Assembly: GCA_002389265.1 (NCBI GenBank)
Contig: DGOD01000363.1
Span: forward strand, 1-15,809
Reading direction: 5' to 3'
Length of the DNA: 15,809 bases
Origin: Gammaproteobacteria bacterium UBA4475
Lineage (GTDB): Bacteria > Pseudomonadota > Gammaproteobacteria > Pseudomonadales > Azotimanducaceae
The stretch's first letter is position 1. Each line of letters begins with the position of its first letter. Below, one piece after another: positions 1 to 7,414 of this stretch. Both the position numbers and the translations under genes were made by a program. The notes below the pieces were generated by a model. The model saw only the letters and a program-made list of their open reading frames with translations, was not told the DNA's origin and made no database searches.

Positions 1-23
1 CCCCAACTAGGCGTCCCCAACTA
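1..23. repeat. Short direct repeat upstream of the glycosyltransferase promoter
   Basis: The nine bases CCCCAACTA occur at 1-9 and again at 15-23, a 14-base period. The second copy ends four bases before the predicted -35 box. The position would suit a regulator or activator half-site pair, but the window edge cuts the upstream side, so more copies could exist. No function is assigned. Confidence 0.45.
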
Positions 24-26
24 AAA

Positions 27-55
27 TTGTCATGCAGCCGATAAATCCGTACAAT
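27..55 (+). promoter_or_regulatory. Predicted sigma70-type promoter of the glycosyltransferase operon
   Basis: A -35 box TTGTCA (27-32, 5 of 6 to consensus) and a -10 box TACAAT (50-55, 5 of 6) are separated by exactly 17 bases. Transcription would begin near 62 and give a leader of about 92 bases before the ATG at 154. The leader holds a 12-codon reading frame at 110-148 with no Shine-Dalgarno sequence, which is probably chance. Confidence 0.6.
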
Positions 56-153
56 CAAACAGCTCGCCAGAAGGCTCTGCATCCACACCACAAGATAGAC
101 ATTACAACTATGCCTGAGCCCATTTTCTTCACTCGATACACTGGTTAATTTGC

Positions 154-1461
154 ATGCAGAACAGTGTCTCTGCCCCGTCGGGTATCAGTGAGCCCGCTTC
201 CAGTCTGGGCGAGGAAATTAAACCGACCTCAAAGCTCAAGATCTGCTTGCTCGGTTATCGCAGCAATCCTTACAGCGGCGGCCAAGGCATCTATATTCGC
301 TACCTGAGCAAAGCGCTGGTCAAGCAGGGTCATCAAGTTGACGTCATCTCCGGCGAACCCTACCCGATCCTTGACCCTGGCGTTAACCTCATCAAACTAC
401 CCGGTCTCAACTTGTTCGAGGCCGACAACCATGTCACCGCCCTTCGACCCCGCCATCTGCTGTCCTATACGGACTTTTTCGAATGGTTCAGCATGTTCAC
501 CGGCGGGTTCCCCGAGCCTTATACCTTTGGTCGACGGCTGGTGAAATACTTTCGCCGGCATAAACCTGATTACGATATTGTTCATGACAACCAGTCCTTG
601 TGCTTCGGTTTGCTCAAGTTGCAAAATACCGGCATCCCATTGGTCGCGACCATTCATCATCCCATCACCAGTGATCTCCACATTGCTCTGGGCAATACCG
701 ACGACTGGAAGTTAAGGCTGCTGATCCGGCGCTGGCACTCGTTTCTCGGTATGCAAAAAAAAGTCGTGAGGCGCCTTAAACATATTGTCACTGTTTCAGA
801 GCAGTCCAAAGTTGATATAGCCAGCGCCTTTGATATTGACTCAGCGACCATCAAGGTCGTCCATAACGGCATCGATACAGAAATATTTCGTCCACAGCCA
901 AAGACTCGCCGTATACCCTTTCGAATTATGGCTACCGCCAGCGCCGACCAGCCATTGAAGGGCTTGTCGTATCTCATCGAGGCAATCGCTTTACTGACAC
1001 CAGACTATCCACAAATCCATCTGGTGGTGCTCGGCAAAATCAATGCCGACGGCGACAGCCAACAGCTCATCAACCGGCTGGGAATCCAAGCTCAAATTCG
1101 ATTCGTTTCAGGTGTGTCAACGGCTGAACTCGTCACCCTGTATGCTGAGACCAGCCTGGTGGTAGTGCCATCTATTTATGAAGGTTTCGGCTTGCCTGCC
1201 GGCGAAGCGATGGCCTGTGGGGTTGCAGTGGTCTCAACGAAGGGCGGCGCCCTGCCCGAAGTCGTCGGTGACAGCGGCATCCTTGTGCCCGTCAGAGACG
1301 CCAAAGCTATTGCGAGCGCAGTTGCAGATCTGTTGGATCACCCTGAGAAAGCTCAGGCACTGGGACTTAAAGCGCGGACCAGAATCTTGGACAAATTTAG
1401 CTGGCAGGTTGCTGCTGCGAGTATGACCCAAACCTATCAACACATCATCGATAACACCTAA
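154..1461 (+). CDS. Glycosyltransferase family 4 (GT-B fold)
   Basis: Probably transfers a sugar from an activated nucleotide-sugar donor to a glycan or lipid acceptor in the cytoplasm; donor and acceptor cannot be read from sequence. The 435 residues have the two Rossmann-like halves of a GT-B enzyme. The first half begins at about residue 28 (KLKICLLGYRSNPYSGGQG) with the Gly-rich loop at 42-45 and HHP near 168. The second half has HNGID at 237-241 and the GT4 E-x7-E signature at E343 and E351 (EGFGLPAGE), followed by ALPEVVGDSGILVP. The first 27 residues are Ser/Pro-rich and lie outside the fold. No alternative ATG, GTG or TTG start exists between the ATG at 154 and the core. There is no clear Shine-Dalgarno. 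The stop codon abuts the start of the next gene, so the three rightward genes form one operon. Family assignment is firm; the substrate is unknown. Confidence 0.93.
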   Translation: MQNSVSAPSGISEPASSLGEEIKPTSKLKICLLGYRSNPYSGGQGIYIRYLSKALVKQGHQVDVISGEPYPILDPGVNLIKLPGLNLFEADNHVTALRPRHLLSYTDFFEWFSMFTGGFPEPYTFGRRLVKYFRRHKPDYDIVHDNQSLCFGLLKLQNTGIPLVATIHHPITSDLHIALGNTDDWKLRLLIRRWHSFLGMQKKVVRRLKHIVTVSEQSKVDIASAFDIDSATIKVVHNGIDTEIFRPQPKTRRIPFRIMATASADQPLKGLSYLIEAIALLTPDYPQIHLVVLGKINADGDSQQLINRLGIQAQIRFVSGVSTAELVTLYAETSLVVVPSIYEGFGLPAGEAMACGVAVVSTKGGALPEVVGDSGILVPVRDAKAIASAVADLLDHPEKAQALGLKARTRILDKFSWQVAAASMTQTYQHIIDNT

Positions 1462-2190
1462 ATGTCTATGCAAACCATTAATTTCGACGAACTGAAAATT
1501 CGTGACAACGACCGAATTCTGGATCTCGGTTGTGGCGAGGGTCGTCATGCGATCACCGCCTACATGCTGCATAATATCGAATCTGTCGGCGTTGATCTGA
1601 GCCACAAGGATCTGAGCATCACTCGCGATCGCTTCAAGGAGTTCGAAGAACCCGATAACGGCAATAAGAGCCTGTTCATTTCTGTCGCCGACGGTACCCG
1701 CCTGCCTTTCGCTGACAATAGTTTTGACAAAGTCATCTGCTCAGAAGTACTTGAACATATACCGAATTACCGGGCCGTGTTACGGGAAATATGTCGCGTA
1801 TTGAAGGTCGGCGGTACCTTTGCCGCCAGCGTGCCGCGCTTCTTTCCCGAGTGGATCTGTTGGCGCATCAGCGACGCATATCACGCAGCAGAGGGTGGTC
1901 ACATTCGCATTTTTAACGCGTCGCATCTGCGCGCTGACATTGAGGATTTAGGCTTCGTCTTCTTCCGTCGACATCACGCCCATGCATTACATGTCCCTTA
2001 CTGGTGGCTCAAATGTTTATTCTGGCGCGAATCCGGTAAAGACGAAGCGACACTCGTGAAAACCTATCACCGATTTCTGGTCTGGGACCTGATGCATCAA
2101 CCCTGGATCACCCGGTTCATGGACGCAATGCTCAACCCTGTCATGGGCAAGAGCGTAGTCATGTATTTCGTCAAAGGCCCACAGCTATGA
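1462..2190 (+). CDS. Class I SAM-dependent methyltransferase (UbiE/Methyltransf_11-like)
   Basis: Predicted to move a methyl group from S-adenosylmethionine to an unknown acceptor, probably the product of the neighbouring glycosyltransferase. The 242-residue protein shows motif I ILDLGCGEGRHA (19-30), the acidic end of strand beta-2 (GVDLS, 43-47), the motif DGTRLPFADNSFDKVICSEVLEHI (77-100) and the post-motif region RVLKVGGTFAASVP. The C-terminal 100 residues are Trp/His-rich (HHAHALHVPYWWLKCLFW) and probably form the acceptor-binding cap. The ATG follows the previous stop codon with no gap, and a second ATG lies two codons downstream. No strong Shine-Dalgarno is visible, which fits translational coupling. 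Its last bases overlap the next gene as ATGA. Confidence 0.92.
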   Translation: MSMQTINFDELKIRDNDRILDLGCGEGRHAITAYMLHNIESVGVDLSHKDLSITRDRFKEFEEPDNGNKSLFISVADGTRLPFADNSFDKVICSEVLEHIPNYRAVLREICRVLKVGGTFAASVPRFFPEWICWRISDAYHAAEGGHIRIFNASHLRADIEDLGFVFFRRHHAHALHVPYWWLKCLFWRESGKDEATLVKTYHRFLVWDLMHQPWITRFMDAMLNPVMGKSVVMYFVKGPQL

Positions 2191-3269
2191 CCCGCCTGTA
2201 TGTATCGATGGGTTTCTACCCCGTTGAATACTTTCAGGACACCGTAGATTATATCGCCAACACCCAAACCTCCGACGGTGCCATCCCCTGGTTTGAAGGT
2301 GGCCTCATGGATCCTTGGGATCATATCGAGTCTGCCATGGGATTAACTATTGGTGGCCGTTATGACGAGGCTAAACAGGCTTATTACTGGCTTCGCGATC
2401 ATCAGTTGCCGAACGGCAGCTGGCTTGCCTCTTATCGAGCGGGCAAAGTTGAAGATGGTACTCGAGCGGAATCAAATTTCGTGGCCTATATTGCCACTGG
2501 TGTCTGGCACTACTACCTGGTCACTCGAGATCGAGATTTCCTCGAGGGTATTTGGCCAGTGGTCAAACGAGCGATAGATTTTGTGCTGTGTCTGCAGGGC
2601 CCGCAGGGAGAGATTTACTGGGCAGAAGATACCACTAAAGGGATACAGCAGGACTCACTGATCACCGGTTGTAGCAGCATTTATAAAAGTTTTGAATGTG
2701 CACTGAATATCGCTACCACACTGGATATGCAGGTCCCACATTGGGCGTTGGCACGGACCCGCCTCGGCAACGCCTTACGCCAACATCCCGAATGTTTTGA
2801 TCGTACCTGGGATAGCAAAAGTCGGTTTGCCATGGACTGGTTTTACCCGGTCCTAACTAGCGTTGTGAGTGGCCCACGGGCTCAACAGCACCTCAAGTCG
2901 CGCTGGGACGACTTTGTTGTCGATGGCTTGGGAAGTCGCTGTGTCGATGATGAACCCTGGATCACCGTTGCCGAATCCTGTGAACTGGTAATGGCCTTAC
3001 TGGCCGCCGGCGAATACCAACGGGCAGTCCAACTGTTCAGCTGGTTGCACGAATTCCGCGATACCGATGGCGCTTACTGGACCGGTTATGTTTTTCGTGA
3101 CGATACACTCTGGCCACTGGAAAAACCCACGTGGACCGCAGCCGCCATCCTGCTGGCCGCTGATGCTCTGTCTAATGTCACCCCGGCTGCACACTTGTTT
3201 CGCCAGGAATCAACCGTCCTTGCGTCGCAAGACACCCAACGTGCGAACTACTCCAAGATCTTCGAATAA
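2187..3269 (+). CDS. Alpha/alpha-toroid (prenyltransferase-like / six-hairpin glycosidase-like) protein
   Basis: No enzymatic function is assigned. The 360-residue protein is rich in paired helices and resembles proteins often labelled prenyltransferase or six-hairpin glycosidase. It carries three QW-like motifs of the kind that stabilise alpha-toroids: QTSDGAIPW (27-35), QLPNGSW (73-79, a perfect Q-x3-G-x-W) and QGPQGEIYW (137-145). Aromatic and acidic patches such as DPWDHIESAM (42-51), DDEPWITVAES and YWTGYVFRDD line up as in a substrate tunnel. There is no signal peptide or membrane segment, so it acts in the cytoplasm. The start overlaps the methyltransferase stop (ATGA), so it is coupled to that gene. 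The last 60 bases overlap the tail of the opposing methyltransferase gene. It could be a glycan-processing hydrolase or a scaffold; neither is proven. Confidence 0.75.
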   Translation: MTRLYVSMGFYPVEYFQDTVDYIANTQTSDGAIPWFEGGLMDPWDHIESAMGLTIGGRYDEAKQAYYWLRDHQLPNGSWLASYRAGKVEDGTRAESNFVAYIATGVWHYYLVTRDRDFLEGIWPVVKRAIDFVLCLQGPQGEIYWAEDTTKGIQQDSLITGCSSIYKSFECALNIATTLDMQVPHWALARTRLGNALRQHPECFDRTWDSKSRFAMDWFYPVLTSVVSGPRAQQHLKSRWDDFVVDGLGSRCVDDEPWITVAESCELVMALLAAGEYQRAVQLFSWLHEFRDTDGAYWTGYVFRDDTLWPLEKPTWTAAAILLAADALSNVTPAAHLFRQESTVLASQDTQRANYSKIFE

Positions 3270-3842
3270 ACCTGAGGCGATCGCCTGCCGCCAGATGCTA
3301 TAAGGTGCCTGACCACCATCATTCGGGTTCGGGAAAATATCGTGAATAGCGAGAATTCCGCCAATCCGAATATGCCGTGCCCAACAATCATAATCAGCCT
3401 GCGCGGCTTCAAAACTATGCCCGCCGTCGATAAACACCATGCCCAAGGGCGTACCCCAGTCCCTTGCTGCGACCTGAGTCGCTGCGACGATGGGCACCAC
3501 CACCTGCTCAAGACCCGCTTCACGCAGGGTTTGGCGAAACAATCGAAAGGTATCCACCAGACCCGACACCGAATCAAACAACTCCGGATCATGGTAGAAC
3601 TCGCCGGGTTGATGTTCTTCAGAACCGCGATGATGATCCACCGCAAATAAGCTTCGACCCGCGAGCCGGCAAGCCTCTCCTAGGTAGACCGTGGATTTTC
3701 CACAATAGCTGCCTATTTCAAGGGTCGGCCCTAGTTCACCTGCGGCCAGACATCGATCGTACAGTTCCTGTCCTTCCCGAGGGTCAAGGAAGCCTTTAAC
3801 GGCGTCAATATTCACAGTGAATTTTGGCATCTTATCAGCCAT
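3210..3842 (-). CDS. Class I SAM-dependent methyltransferase, Methyltransf_24 type
   Basis: A second SAM methyltransferase of the cassette. Its 210 residues include motif I LEIGSYCGKSTVYLG (41-55), the acidic motif II region FAVDHHRGSEEH (67-78), VFIDGGHSFEAAQADYDCW (137-154) and GGILAIHDIF (161-170). This order is typical of the Methyltransf_24 family found in polysaccharide and natural-product loci. I place the start at the ATG at 3842 rather than the TTG at 3845. That ATG shares one base with the stop of the small membrane protein gene (TGATG), a classic translational coupling arrangement. An in-frame ATG at 3830 is a weaker alternative. The C-terminus runs 60 bases into the opposing toroid gene. 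Its acceptor is unknown; context suggests the same glycan as the opposing trio. Confidence 0.88.
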   Translation of the reverse strand: MADKMPKFTVNIDAVKGFLDPREGQELYDRCLAAGELGPTLEIGSYCGKSTVYLGEACRLAGRSLFAVDHHRGSEEHQPGEFYHDPELFDSVSGLVDTFRLFRQTLREAGLEQVVVPIVAATQVAARDWGTPLGMVFIDGGHSFEAAQADYDCWARHIRIGGILAIHDIFPNPNDGGQAPYSIWRQAIASGLFEDLGVVRTLGVLRRKDG

Positions 3843-4021
3843 CAAAACGTGTAAAAAATTGCTAGGAATATCGGCAGGAACGCCATCAAAGCGTAGTAGG
3901 CTATGTTATTCAGGACCGGAAATTTTTCTGCCGAACCCGGCGGCAGGCGGCTTCCAATGACCAGCCAGATAACACCACCGAGCAGCATCGAGAGAATCAC
4001 ACTGAGCAATAATAATGGCAT
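3842..4021 (-). CDS. Small two-helix membrane protein (59 aa), hypothetical
   Basis: A short reading frame, easily overlooked, which I translated by hand. It starts MPLLLLSVILSMLLGGVIWL and ends AFLPIFLAIFYTF. Residues 2-22 form one hydrophobic segment, residues 23-39 a short polar loop (GSRLPPGSAEKFPVLNN), and residues 40-58 a second hydrophobic segment, so it should be a hairpin in the inner membrane. An AAGGAGG Shine-Dalgarno sequence lies about 11 bases upstream of the ATG (around 4033-4039). The stop codon overlaps the methyltransferase start (TGATG). I do not recognise a family. It could anchor or regulate the methyltransferase at the membrane, which is inference from coupling alone. 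Confidence 0.72.
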   Translation of the reverse strand: MPLLLLSVILSMLLGGVIWLVIGSRLPPGSAEKFPVLNNIAYYALMAFLPIFLAIFYTF

Positions 4022-4102
4022 ACCTTTTTCAGCCTCCTTGTTTATGGTTGTCTGCGGCCTGTTGCGGGCTACTAAAAAAATTTTCCAGTATGCACCCCGG
4101 CC

Positions 4103-4159
4103 CCAGAATCGAGCCGATCAGTCGATCTGGTTAGCGCTAAGGACTAGCCAACGAGCTAG
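4103..4159. terminator. Cluster of inverted repeats after moeA, possible terminator
   Basis: Read leftward after the moeA stop there are three inverted repeats. CTAGC/GCTAG (4144-4148 and 4155-4159) overlaps the stop, TTAGCGCTAA (4131-4140) is a perfect palindrome, and a 9-bp hairpin with one bulge joins 4103-4112 to 4122-4130. A run of seven T's on the minus strand (4074-4080) follows the last hairpin only after about 20 bases, so this is not a textbook intrinsic terminator. It separates moeA from the small membrane protein gene. Confidence 0.3.
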
Positions 4160-5358
4160 GTAAAGGGATAGACCTTCAACCAGTCACCTTCAGCAATTTC
4201 CTGATCAATATCCTGTTCCGCCAGGGCATTCGCCCAACTCACTGATGACATCACACCAGAGCCCTGCTGGGGGAAACGCGTCACACTCAGCTCGCCGAGC
4301 GCACTTGTACTCAGCTGGACACGAAAATACTCTCGACGCTTGCCTGCCTGACTCGAAAACGCTGCACGGGCGTATACACAAAACAATGTCGGATCGGCAG
4401 CACCCTGACATTTCAATAAGTAGGGCCGCGCGACGATCGTAAAGGTCACGAAACTCGAGACCGGATTACCGGGCAAGCCAATAAAGGGAACCCCAGCGAC
4501 ATGTCCAAACGCCATGGGCTTACCGGGCTTGATCGCGATTCGCCACAAGTCAAGGCGACCCAGCTTTGCAACTGCTGCCTTGACGTGATCCTCTTCACCC
4601 ACCGAAACACCGCCACTGCTGATAATACAGTCGGCATTGGCGGCACCTCGCAACAGGGCACGTTCCGTCGCCTCAGCAGTATCTGCCACCAGACCCAAGT
4701 CGAAGACCGTCATACCTAGGCGGCGAATCAACCCTGTCAGCGTGTAATGGTTTGAGTTGTAGATTTTCCCAGGACCTAGCGGCTCAGGCGGCTCAACCAA
4801 CTCATCGCCAGTGGACATTAACCCCACCACCAAGGGCTCATAAACCGCGACTCGGGACACACCCACAGAGGCAATCAGCCCTAAGTCCTGCGGGAGTAGT
4901 CGTCGCCCTGAGGACATCACAGTTTGACCCTGAATAACGTCCTGACCTCGCGGCCGCACATTCTCGCCGACAACAGGCAAAACATTGAGTTGCACCAGAC
5001 CATCGACGAGCACCGTATCTTCCTGGATGACCACGGCGTTCGCACCTTCAGGCAGCGGTGCACCCGTGAAGATCCGACTCAAGGTACCTGGCTGCAACGG
5101 TTGACCGATATAACCCGCAGCAATACGGTCGGCCACCGTATAGAGCCCGCCAGCACGCATATTCAGATCACTCGCGTCCAGCGCATAACCATCCATCGCA
5201 CTGTTATCCGCAGATGGCACATCGACACTGGCGATAATGTCCTCTGCCAGCATCTGATTCAAGGCATCGGACAAATCCAGCCGCTCAACCCGGGTGGTCT
5301 GTTCCGCCATGGCCAGTAGCTTGGCAATGACCTCGTCCACAGGTGTCATTTGGGCCAC
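4156..5358 (-). CDS. moeA: Molybdopterin molybdenumtransferase MoeA
   Basis: Inserts molybdate into adenylylated molybdopterin at the last step of molybdenum cofactor synthesis, in the cytoplasm. The 400 residues match the family's usual length of about 400. They carry VDVPSADNSAMDGYAL (45-60), the FTGAPLPEGANAVVIQED segment (97-114), STGDEL (182-187), IYNSN (199-203), the MPT-binding SSGGVSVGEEDHV (247-259), KPGKPMAFG (277-285) and GLPGNPVSS (294-302). I use the GTG at 5358. It overlaps the moaB stop (TAGTG) and has AAGGGG eight bases upstream, whereas the ATG at 5349 is too far from that site. It is coupled to moaB. No molybdoenzyme gene lies in the window, so the user of the cofactor is elsewhere. 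Confidence 0.95.
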   Translation of the reverse strand: MAQMTPVDEVIAKLLAMAEQTTRVERLDLSDALNQMLAEDIIASVDVPSADNSAMDGYALDASDLNMRAGGLYTVADRIAAGYIGQPLQPGTLSRIFTGAPLPEGANAVVIQEDTVLVDGLVQLNVLPVVGENVRPRGQDVIQGQTVMSSGRRLLPQDLGLIASVGVSRVAVYEPLVVGLMSTGDELVEPPEPLGPGKIYNSNHYTLTGLIRRLGMTVFDLGLVADTAEATERALLRGAANADCIISSGGVSVGEEDHVKAAVAKLGRLDLWRIAIKPGKPMAFGHVAGVPFIGLPGNPVSSFVTFTIVARPYLLKCQGAADPTLFCVYARAAFSSQAGKRREYFRVQLSTSALGELSVTRFPQQGSGVMSSVSWANALAEQDIDQEIAEGDWLKVYPFT

Positions 5359-5861
5359 TAGTGGGACCCCTTTTTGATCAGTTCGGCGAAGTTACAAGGG
5401 CGGTTATTAATATCCAACTGGGTTTTCAGAATCCCATCCCAAGCCGTACGACAAGCGCCGGTCGATCCTGGCATACAGAAAATGAGCGTGTTGTTGGCGA
5501 TCCCGGCAATGGCTCGAGATTGAACGGTGGATGTACCGATCTCAAGATACGACAAGTGTCGAAACAGTTCACCGAAACCGGGCACCTCAACATCCAGCAA
5601 GGGCATGATTGCCTCAGGTGTAGAATCTCTTGCGGTGAATCCCGTGCCGCCGGTCAGCAGTATGACCTCAATTTCAGGTTGCGCAATCCAGGCTGAAACC
5701 CGAGCTCGCAGTAAATACCGATCATCGATGATAATGGCACGATCTGCCAAATGATGAGATTCCGCTATCAACGCATCGCATAAAAATTGACCCGAGGTAT
5801 CTGTATCAAGACCTCGAGTATCAGAAACTGTTAACACTGCGATATTCAGTTTATCGTTCAT
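5358..5861 (-). CDS. moaB: Molybdenum cofactor biosynthesis protein MoaB (MoaB/Mog family)
   Basis: Member of the MoaB/Mog family that adenylylates or handles molybdopterin before MoeA acts. From the ATG at 5861 it has 167 residues, close to E. coli MoaB. The molybdopterin-binding signature TGGTGFTARDSTPE is at 70-83, and the C-terminal MPGSTGACRTAWDGIL region is present. A TTG one codon upstream (5864) is possible, but the ATG is the better start; the Shine-Dalgarno sequence is weak (TAGGT). The stop overlaps the moeA start by one base, so the two are made together. MogA-type function cannot be excluded, since the two are hard to separate by sequence alone. Confidence 0.92.
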   Translation of the reverse strand: MNDKLNIAVLTVSDTRGLDTDTSGQFLCDALIAESHHLADRAIIIDDRYLLRARVSAWIAQPEIEVILLTGGTGFTARDSTPEAIMPLLDVEVPGFGELFRHLSYLEIGTSTVQSRAIAGIANNTLIFCMPGSTGACRTAWDGILKTQLDINNRPCNFAELIKKGSH

Positions 5862-5893
5862 CAAGAACCTATTATTGTGCTGATTTAATCAAG

Positions 5894-5920
5894 GCTCTCC
5901 CAGTAGAATGATTGGAGAGC
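5894..5920. repeat. 7-bp perfect inverted repeat between nhaD and moaB
   Basis: GCTCTCC (5894-5900) and GGAGAGC (5914-5920) can form a hairpin with a 13-base loop in the 120-base gap downstream of nhaD and upstream of moaB. No T-run follows on either strand, so it is not a convincing intrinsic terminator. It could be an operator or mRNA structure in the moaB leader. Confidence 0.35.
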
Positions 5921-5981
5921 AGGACCTTCGGCTAGCCAAATTCCTGCAAGGTTCAGCAAAAATTCGGCTTTCCTTGACAGT

Positions 5982-7364
5982 TTACATCGTCGAATTCAGT
6001 AAATAATGCGTATAGATACTCGCGATATAGCCTAGGGCGATGGCCCAAGTCCACCTTAAGTGAGAGAAGAAAGTATAGGCGCCACGCGCCTGGCCCATCA
6101 ACGCCACACCCGCAGCCGAACCGATAGACAACAAGCTACCACCCACGCCACAGGTTAAGGTGATCAGCAGCCATTGATAAAGGCCCATTTCCGGCTCCAT
6201 GGTTAAAATTGCAAACATAACCGGGATGTTGTCGATAACCGCCGACATTACTCCCATAGCGATGTTCGCATTCGTCGCGCCCCAGCCGCCGTAGAAATAA
6301 CTCGACATAATTTCGAGGTAACCAATAAACCCAAGTCCACCAACACAGAAGATGACACCGAAAAAGAAGAACAATGTGTCCCACTCTGCCTGCGCCACCT
6401 TATTAAAAATATTGAACTGACTGAAGTCTTCATGTTCCTCAGGCGAACTCATCTTGATGTAATAGGCAAACATAAACAGATAAGACATGCCGAACATCAT
6501 GCCCAAAAATGGCGGCAAGTGCAGGAACTGCTCGAAGGATACGGCGGTTGCAATTGTACAGATGAACAAACCACAGATTACCAAGGCACCGCGCTTCATA
6601 GGGACATCAACATCAGTACCCGCTTGTGGATTTTCGTCCGGCACAGCGAAACTCATCAACGTTGCCGGCACCATAAAATTCACGACAGACGGCAGGAACA
6701 AGGCAAAAAACTCGAAGAACGTAGCATGCCCACTCTGCCAGACCATCAGAGTCGTGATGTCGCCGAACGGACTGAAAGCGCCGCCAGCATTTGCTGCAAC
6801 TACAATGTTGATACAACCGAGCGCCACGAATTTCGGGCTATCGGAGCCAACCGCCAATACCACCGCCCCCATCAACAGCGCTGTGGTCAAGTTATCCGCG
6901 ATCGGTGAGAGGAAGAAGGCAAACACACCCGTGATCCAAAATAGCTTTCGGTAGCCAAACTGGCGCCGAATCAGCCAGCAACGCAGTGCCTCAAAGACAT
7001 TCCGCTCTGTCATTGCGTTAATGTAAGTCATCGCCACCAGCAGAAACAGAAACAACGCGGCATATTCATTCAGATTGTGTTCGAGAATCGTCTTGAGTTG
7101 CAATGAATCTGACTGATGGGTCGCCGACAGATAACCGACGATTATCCAGATCAAGCCTGCCGCCAATATTACCGGCTTCGACTTGGGCAGGTGGATGAAT
7201 TCCTCAATCATCACAAAGGCATAGGCGAGCACGAAAATCGCGATAGCCAAAAAACCGAGGGGATTACCTGTCAGCCCCATGTTGTTTGGACCATCTGCAG
7301 CCCCAGCACTCGCTAAAACCCCACTGGCAAAAAATAAGCCCATCAAGCCAAAAATATATCGCAT
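5982..7364 (-). CDS. nhaD: Na+/H+ antiporter, NhaD type
   Basis: Predicted inner-membrane antiporter that exports Na+ (or Li+) in exchange for protons, as in marine and alkaliphilic gammaproteobacteria. The 460-residue protein is almost entirely hydrophobic with about a dozen membrane segments of the ArsB/NhaD ion-transporter fold. It begins with a signal-like segment (MRYIFGLMGLFFASGVLASAGAAD), followed by IEEFIHLPKSKPVILAAGLIW. Family-type stretches follow: ALFLFLLVAMTYINAMTERNVFE, SPIADNLTTALLMGAV, NAGGAFSPFGDITTLMVWQSG, SAVIDNIPVMFAILTM and GVGGSLLSIGSAAGVALMG. The paired Asp/Asn-containing re-entrant regions (PIADNLT and VIDNIPV) are intact, so it should be active. The ATG at 7364 has only a weak GAG upstream. 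It lies 50 bases downstream of the hydratase gene and may share its transcript. Confidence 0.92.
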   Translation of the reverse strand: MRYIFGLMGLFFASGVLASAGAADGPNNMGLTGNPLGFLAIAIFVLAYAFVMIEEFIHLPKSKPVILAAGLIWIIVGYLSATHQSDSLQLKTILEHNLNEYAALFLFLLVAMTYINAMTERNVFEALRCWLIRRQFGYRKLFWITGVFAFFLSPIADNLTTALLMGAVVLAVGSDSPKFVALGCINIVVAANAGGAFSPFGDITTLMVWQSGHATFFEFFALFLPSVVNFMVPATLMSFAVPDENPQAGTDVDVPMKRGALVICGLFICTIATAVSFEQFLHLPPFLGMMFGMSYLFMFAYYIKMSSPEEHEDFSQFNIFNKVAQAEWDTLFFFFGVIFCVGGLGFIGYLEIMSSYFYGGWGATNANIAMGVMSAVIDNIPVMFAILTMEPEMGLYQWLLITLTCGVGGSLLSIGSAAGVALMGQARGAYTFFSHLRWTWAIALGYIASIYTHYLLNSTM

Positions 7365-7414
7365 ATTATTTCTCAGTAATGTCCTGCATGGACCTTAGGT
7401 TTCACTTAATTTTA

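Noticed and set aside
110..148. 12-codon leader peptide before the glycosyltransferase.
   Set aside because: It has no Shine-Dalgarno sequence and no run of regulatory codons; most likely chance.
3903..4163. Rightward 86-codon frame over the small membrane protein.
   Set aside because: Its translation lacks protein-like character, while the opposite strand gives a clean two-helix protein with a ribosome site and coupled stop.
6432..6954. Rightward frames of about 155 codons inside nhaD.
   Set aside because: They are His/Arg/Thr/Asn-rich antisense shadows of a conserved membrane protein.
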